This document shows positions 46,772 to 48,467 of a stretch of DNA of 48,467 nt, in pieces. How positions within the stretch are numbered: position 1 is the stretch's first letter; the number at the start of each line of letters is the position of its first letter. The DNA lies in the NCBI GenBank assembly GCA_944388865.1, contig CALXKM010000039.1, forward strand, positions 1-48,467, read 5' to 3'. A program made the position numbers and the translations under genes. A model generated the notes under the pieces. It had not been told where the DNA came from. It did not search any database and worked only from the letters and a program-made list of their open reading frames with translations. The stretch is from an uncultured Duodenibacillus sp. GTDB lineage: Bacteria > Pseudomonadota > Gammaproteobacteria > Burkholderiales > Burkholderiaceae_F.

Positions 46772-46811
46772 AGCGCAGCATGCCTGTTCACACCGAATTG
46801 CGCTTTTTTTT
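46772..46811 (+). terminator. terminator-like hairpin in plus orientation
   Basis: AGCGCA (46772-46777) pairs with TGCGCT (46799-46804), followed by a T-run of eight (46804-46811). The loop is long (21 nt). No plus-strand gene lies to its left that would need it. In the minus direction it sits between the end of the 385-residue gene and the rpsB promoter. The rest of 46702-46866 shows nothing more. Confidence 0.4.
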
Positions 46812-46866
46812 CCACTGCTGTGATTAGCCTCTTTGTGAACTCGACACAAAATCTAGCCGAAAGCTC

Positions 46867-48024
46867 TTAACTCCTCACCATGCGCATTGCCTCCTGCAAC
46901 TGTTCCGCCTGCGAGAGATCTGACCTTAGAGGAATAATCTCTGTCAACGGATCCGCCGCGCGGCTCTCGATAAGAGATTGAAATCTTCCTGAATATCCCA
47001 GCCCCATATGCCAGGAATAGATGCTTGCCCTGCTCCAGCGAACTTTATTTTTAATCTTTGCGCAGCAAACTTTTTCGATTCGGAAAAATGCAGAAAACCT
47101 CACGGAAATGGACGCCATGAGTCTATCGATCGCAGTTAGCGCTTTCTCTGACCTCTTATCGGTTCTGACAAAGAAAACCAGCTCGCTCGAATCTTTCGGC
47201 TCATAAAAAACACCTGTCGTCAGCCAAAAGTATCTCAGCAGTCGATGCAGATTCTTGATTTTCTCTTGCGCTTTGTCTGGCGCAAGACTTGGCAATGCCT
47301 CAACCTGCCACACCCAGCTCTCTTCGGGCAAAAGAGCATCGGTCAGTCCTGCGAGTCGAATCGTCTGCTTGGTTGTGGCAACAAGACCGTCTGCAGCCGC
47401 GCTCCCTTCACCGATTTTTTGTACAGTCTCTTCGAACTTTGAAAAACTGCCGACAGGTCCAGGATTTAATATCCGGTTCAATACGGATTTTGTCTGAACT
47501 TCGCCTCCTTCTTTTTTGGTTCCAGCAAGCGCACAGGCAACGGAGTAAAAGTTGTCCAAAAAATCTTTTGTGCTTACTTCTCCATTCGTTTGATCCGGGA
47601 GCTCATAAACCTGTCGCAGCCCACGGCGAAGCATGACATCCAGATAAGTTGAAGCAATGACCCTAGCCAACCGCGGAGCTCCCTGAAGAAAGTTTTCCTT
47701 CGCAGCACCTTGCCGACCGTCAAGCCGATCAAGCAGATTTTTCCACAACGCAGGCATATCGCAAATGACTGGAAGCAAATACTCGGGAGCAAGCGCCTTC
47801 ATTTCCCGCAGAGGCAGCAACCACAAAAGAGACGCCAGCACATCATCCGCACAATGATTGGTCTCAGCAAGACGCCTTGCGGCAGCCAGAGCTATCTCAA
47901 CAGAGATCACTTCGAAGCAAACTGTATGTTTCGGCAAAGTTGCATCGATTAGCGCCGCAGCTTGTGTAAGCTGCTTGAGGGCCTCCTCTACAAGGCGGGA
48001 ATTGCTCTGTTTCATAATCGTCAT
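46867..48024 (-). CDS. unrecognised 385-residue protein
   Basis: I do not recognise this protein with confidence. It is soluble and largely helical, with no signal peptide and no membrane segment. Residues about 30-135 (LAAARRLAE, VLASLLWLLP, ICDMPALWKNLLDRL, ARVIASTYLDVML) resemble in layout the degenerate N-terminal HD-like domain of RelA-type proteins, but the HD dyad is absent and no (p)ppGpp synthetase motif follows. The C-terminal third is richer in Phe, Arg and Lys. The start at 48024 follows the stop of the upstream acidic-protein gene by one base; a second ATG at 48015 is also possible. The two genes are surely one translational unit. A rearranged or accessory gene is possible. Confidence 0.75.
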   Translation of the reverse strand: MTIMKQSNSRLVEEALKQLTQAAALIDATLPKHTVCFEVISVEIALAAARRLAETNHCADDVLASLLWLLPLREMKALAPEYLLPVICDMPALWKNLLDRLDGRQGAAKENFLQGAPRLARVIASTYLDVMLRRGLRQVYELPDQTNGEVSTKDFLDNFYSVACALAGTKKEGGEVQTKSVLNRILNPGPVGSFSKFEETVQKIGEGSAAADGLVATTKQTIRLAGLTDALLPEESWVWQVEALPSLAPDKAQEKIKNLHRLLRYFWLTTGVFYEPKDSSELVFFVRTDKRSEKALTAIDRLMASISVRFSAFFRIEKVCCAKIKNKVRWSRASIYSWHMGLGYSGRFQSLIESRAADPLTEIIPLRSDLSQAEQLQEAMRMVRS

Positions 48025-48025
48025 C

Positions 48026-48388
48026 TTATTTCTCTGGCTGGTCGGGCTTAGATGCAGTGTCGGATTCTTCATCGTCGGCTTCGGCGATTTCGCTTTTCTC
48101 TGTAGTAACAAACGAATCCGGAAAATCTGGTTTCTCGCTGCTCATGCTCCAATCATTATTCTCGTCATCATCATCGTTGTCCCATTCGTCTTCTTTCTCA
48201 TCTTCGTCAAGCAGCCGTTCGTCAGGATCGTCAGGATCGCCAATGTTGATGTCTTCGGGCAACGGAACAATGTCGTCCCAAGCAACGGCAGATGAGGCAG
48301 CCTCAAGCTGCGGCTTGGGCTTTGCATCGTCTCTGTTGAGCACGGCGAACGCACGGCATCTTCTGCAGGCCACTCTCCCAGGATTCAC
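48026..48388 (-). CDS. unrecognised highly acidic 120-residue protein
   Basis: A 120-residue frame beginning at GTG 48388. The N-terminus holds a Cys-x-x-Cys pair (ACRRCRAF) that could be half of a zinc or redox site. The middle is an extremely acidic run (DEDEKEDEWDNDDDD) and much of the rest is Asp, Glu, Ser and Pro, so most of the chain is probably disordered. No Met codon occurs before the acidic run, so the start must be GTG; codon 6 (GTG) is an alternative. A GGTGAT ribosome-site-like sequence lies directly before the first GTG and is part of a 10-bp hairpin. It ends one base before the start of the 385-residue gene. Function unknown. Confidence 0.6.
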   Translation of the reverse strand: MNPGRVACRRCRAFAVLNRDDAKPKPQLEAASSAVAWDDIVPLPEDINIGDPDDPDERLLDEDEKEDEWDNDDDDENNDWSMSSEKPDFPDSFVTTEKSEIAEADDEESDTASKPDQPEK

Positions 48389-48389
48389 T

Positions 48390-48436
48390 AATCACCGCTG
48401 ATCTCTGAAATTCTTAGAAAAAGCGGTGATTTTTTT
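48390..48436 (+). terminator. perfect hairpin with T-run, plus orientation
   Basis: AATCACCGCT (48390-48399) and AGCGGTGATT (48422-48431) form a perfect 10-bp stem with a 22-nt loop, followed by T's to 48436. It is a good terminator for rightward transcripts, yet no plus-strand gene precedes it. Read leftward, the same stem lies at the very start of the acidic-protein gene and covers its ribosome site. Confidence 0.75.
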
Positions 48437-48437
48437 G

Positions 48438-48466
48438 TTGACTTTGAATCCTGTTTACGCTATAAT
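48438..48466 (+). promoter_or_regulatory. strong sigma-70 promoter reading out of the window
   Basis: TTGACT (48438-48443) and a perfect TATAAT (48461-48466) are separated by exactly 17 bp. Transcription would begin just beyond the right edge. The near-consensus sequence suggests a highly expressed target such as a tRNA or rRNA gene, but the target is not in the window. Confidence 0.85.
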
Positions 48467-48467
48467 T

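Overview
The window looks like chromosomal DNA of a betaproteobacterium, most likely of the Sutterellaceae (Sutterella/Parasutterella-like gut bacteria). The protein sequences and the local orders rpsB-tsf-pyrH-frr-uppS-cdsA, pyrG-kdsA-eno-ftsB and rseP-bamA-skp-lpxD-fabZ-lpxA-lpxB are betaproteobacterial in type. A class III anaerobic ribonucleotide reductase (nrdDG), molybdenum cofactor gene moaA and a NarX-like nitrate/nitrite sensor fit an anaerobic or microaerophilic respiring gut organism. The assignment is inferred from gene content and protein character; no search was run.

Almost every gene is on the minus strand, so transcription runs right to left. From the right edge: a strong plus-strand sigma-70 promoter leaves the window (48438-48466). 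Next is an unrecognised two-gene minus-strand unit: a very acidic protein (48388-48026) and a 385-aa protein (48024-46867). Then comes the translation/lipid block rpsB, tsf, pyrH, frr, uppS, cdsA (46.5-41.2 kb), punctuated by clear intrinsic terminators. pyrG, kdsA, eno, ftsB and a small unknown gene follow (41-36 kb), then htpG, rmuC, parC, the NarX-like kinase and a membrane-anchored metallophosphoesterase (36-26 kb). dxr is next, then nrdDG, then the outer-membrane block rseP, bamA, skp, lpxD, fabZ, lpxA, lpxB, with moaA overlapping the end of lpxB (26-11.8 kb). Next are an orphan antitoxin-like HTH gene and a small lipoprotein. The only large plus-strand gene is a FGGY-family sugar kinase (9.0-10.6 kb). 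Leftward of it lie trpE-trpG, preceded by a Trp-rich leader peptide and attenuator-like structures, then tig, clpP, clpX and an AAA_14/DUF4143-type ATPase.

The left edge is different. It is AT-rich, has no gene, and carries several hairpins. It ends in a 65-bp copy of the 3' end of a tmRNA gene (ssrA, 419-483) followed by a terminator, with no 5' part present. This is the usual footprint of an integrative element inserted in ssrA, so positions 1 to about 418 are probably the inner end of an island lying mostly outside the window.

Functionally the window joins protein quality control (tig, clpP, clpX, htpG, bamA, skp, rseP), lipid A and KDO synthesis (lpxA, lpxB, lpxD, kdsA), phospholipid and isoprenoid-carrier synthesis (cdsA, uppS, dxr), translation factors and nucleotide supply (pyrH, pyrG, nrdDG). 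The most interesting items are the Trp leader before trpEG, the ssrA remnant, the unrecognised acidic-protein operon whose start lies beside a strong hairpin, the displacement of dxr from cdsA by about 15 kb, the moaA-lpxB overlap, and the orphan NarX-like kinase. I found no CRISPR array, no intact insertion sequence, no complete tRNA or rRNA gene, and no clear defence system.
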